In this document: positions 63,558 through 64,000 of the stretch, piece after piece | How the letters are laid out: each line of letters opens with the position of its first letter | Position numbering within the stretch: position 1 is the first letter of the stretch | Position numbers and translations under genes: made by a program | Notes under the pieces: generated by a model | What the model saw: the letters and a program-made list of their open reading frames with translations, nothing else | Databases searched by the model: none | What the model was told of the DNA's origin: nothing | From: Glaciimonas sp. PCH181 | GTDB lineage: Bacteria > Pseudomonadota > Gammaproteobacteria > Burkholderiales > Burkholderiaceae_D | DNA: 64,000 nucleotides | Assembly: GCF_003056055.1 (NCBI RefSeq) | Contig: NZ_PYFP01000002.1 | Location: 558,001 to 622,000, forward strand | Reading direction: 5' to 3'

Positions 63558-64000
63558 TTAGTTGCGGACCGGTTTGCCGGTTTGCATCATGCCCATGATG
63601 CGCTCTTGGGTTTTTGGATGATTCAGCAATTCCATGAAAGCCTTGCGCTCCAAATCCAGCAACCATTGTTCATTGACGACGCTGCCCTCTTCGACTTCAC
63701 CGCCGCAGACGATCTCAGCAATCATGCATCCCAGTTTATAGTCATGCGCCGAGATAAAACCACCGTCACGCATGTTTACCAATTGCGCCATGATGGTCGC
63801 GATGCCGCTGCGACCGACGACTGGAATCAACGCTTTTAAAGGCGGACGATAACCGGCGTCAAACATCGCACGCGCCTCAACCTTAGCGACATGCAGCAAT
63901 TCGTAGGCGTTAAAGACGATGACATCGCTGTCCTTCAGATAGCCCATTTTCTTGGCTTCCAAAGCCGATTTCGACACATTTGCAGTGGCAGCATTCAGGA
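63558..64000 (-). CDS. Fatty-acid oxidation complex alpha-like protein, C-terminal part
   Basis: The frame is open through the right edge, so only the C-terminal 147 codons are visible. Blocks ALEAKKMGYLKDSDVIVFN, DAGYRPPLKALIPVVGRSG and the C-terminal LDLERKAFMELLNHPKTQERIMGMMQTGKPVRN match the end of betaproteobacterial 3-hydroxyacyl-CoA dehydrogenase/enoyl-CoA hydratase proteins of about 790 residues. The thiolase gene starts 15 bases downstream. The N-terminal dehydrogenase domain is outside the window. Confidence 0.92.
   Translation of the reverse strand, partial: LNAATANVSKSALEAKKMGYLKDSDVIVFNAYELLHVAKVEARAMFDAGYRPPLKALIPVVGRSGIATIMAQLVNMRDGGFISAHDYKLGCMIAEIVCGGEVEEGSVVNEQWLLDLERKAFMELLNHPKTQERIMGMMQTGKPVRN

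Overview
The window looks like a chromosomal segment of a betaproteobacterium of the Burkholderiales, most likely Oxalobacteraceae (Herminiimonas/Collimonas/Glaciimonas-like). This is an inference from gene order (purC-purE-purK next to fba-pyk-pgk; the ctaC-ctaD-ctaG-ctaE-surf1-ctaA-ctaB-sco block; rsmD-coaD-yfhL beside ftsY-ftsE-ftsX), from family-specific small proteins (DUF1840-, DUF2164-, DUF2909-, DUF2970-, DUF2244-, DUF4390-like) and from a G+C content that looks close to half by eye. No rRNA, tRNA, CRISPR array or intact insertion sequence was seen. Coding density is high and most genes are housekeeping.

Left part (1-18 kb): a minus-strand run carries a partial Sua5/TsaC gene, purK, purE and purC, then fba, pyk and pgk, then an AzlC/AzlD exporter pair. 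This is divergent from ilvE. Next come a CHCC zinc-finger protein, an NTF2-like protein, a YheT-type hydrolase, a BepA-like M48 protease, moaC, several small proteins (one secreted and His-rich), an SMP-30 lactonase-like protein and a MOSC protein. A strongly structured element near 15.2 kb is not explained by any gene.

Middle (18-36 kb): YfhL ferredoxin, coaD and rsmD are divergent from ftsY-ftsE-ftsX. They are followed by two transporters of the EamA and MFS types, a lipoprotein, a frameshifted HEPN remnant, a LysE exporter and rsmB. A DUF4390 protein, an NtrY-like sensor kinase, an unusually short NtrX-like regulator without an AAA+ domain and a translationally coupled CobW-like protein without a P-loop come next. 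rpoH has a CIRCE operator whose spacer contains the promoter -10 box.

Respiratory block (35-45 kb): a complete aa3-type cytochrome c oxidase locus on the minus strand, with structural subunits (ctaC, ctaD, ctaE), assembly factors (Cox11/CtaG, SURF1, SCO, a SCO-like membrane protein), heme O and heme A synthases (ctaB, ctaA), and a 35-residue membrane protein. A candidate promoter with an overlapping inverted repeat lies upstream.

Right part (45-64 kb): a 3-hydroxyisobutyryl-CoA hydrolase-like gene with a possible LiuR-type palindrome upstream, a fasciclin protein, RNase P RNA, dadA, a MarC-family protein and an entericidin-like lipoprotein. A 10-kb minus-strand sugar-acid cluster follows: RbsABC-type ABC transporter, LgoD-like dehydrogenase, short UxaB-like reductase, GntR regulator with two DNA-binding domains, split UxaA dehydratase, aldo/keto reductase and RhaM-type mutarotase. 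Together these would take an aldose such as L-galactose through L-galactonate, D-tagaturonate and D-altronate to 2-keto-3-deoxygluconate; the substrate is inferred. The window ends in a beta-oxidation group: enoyl-CoA hydratase, thiolase and a partial FadB/FadJ-type protein.
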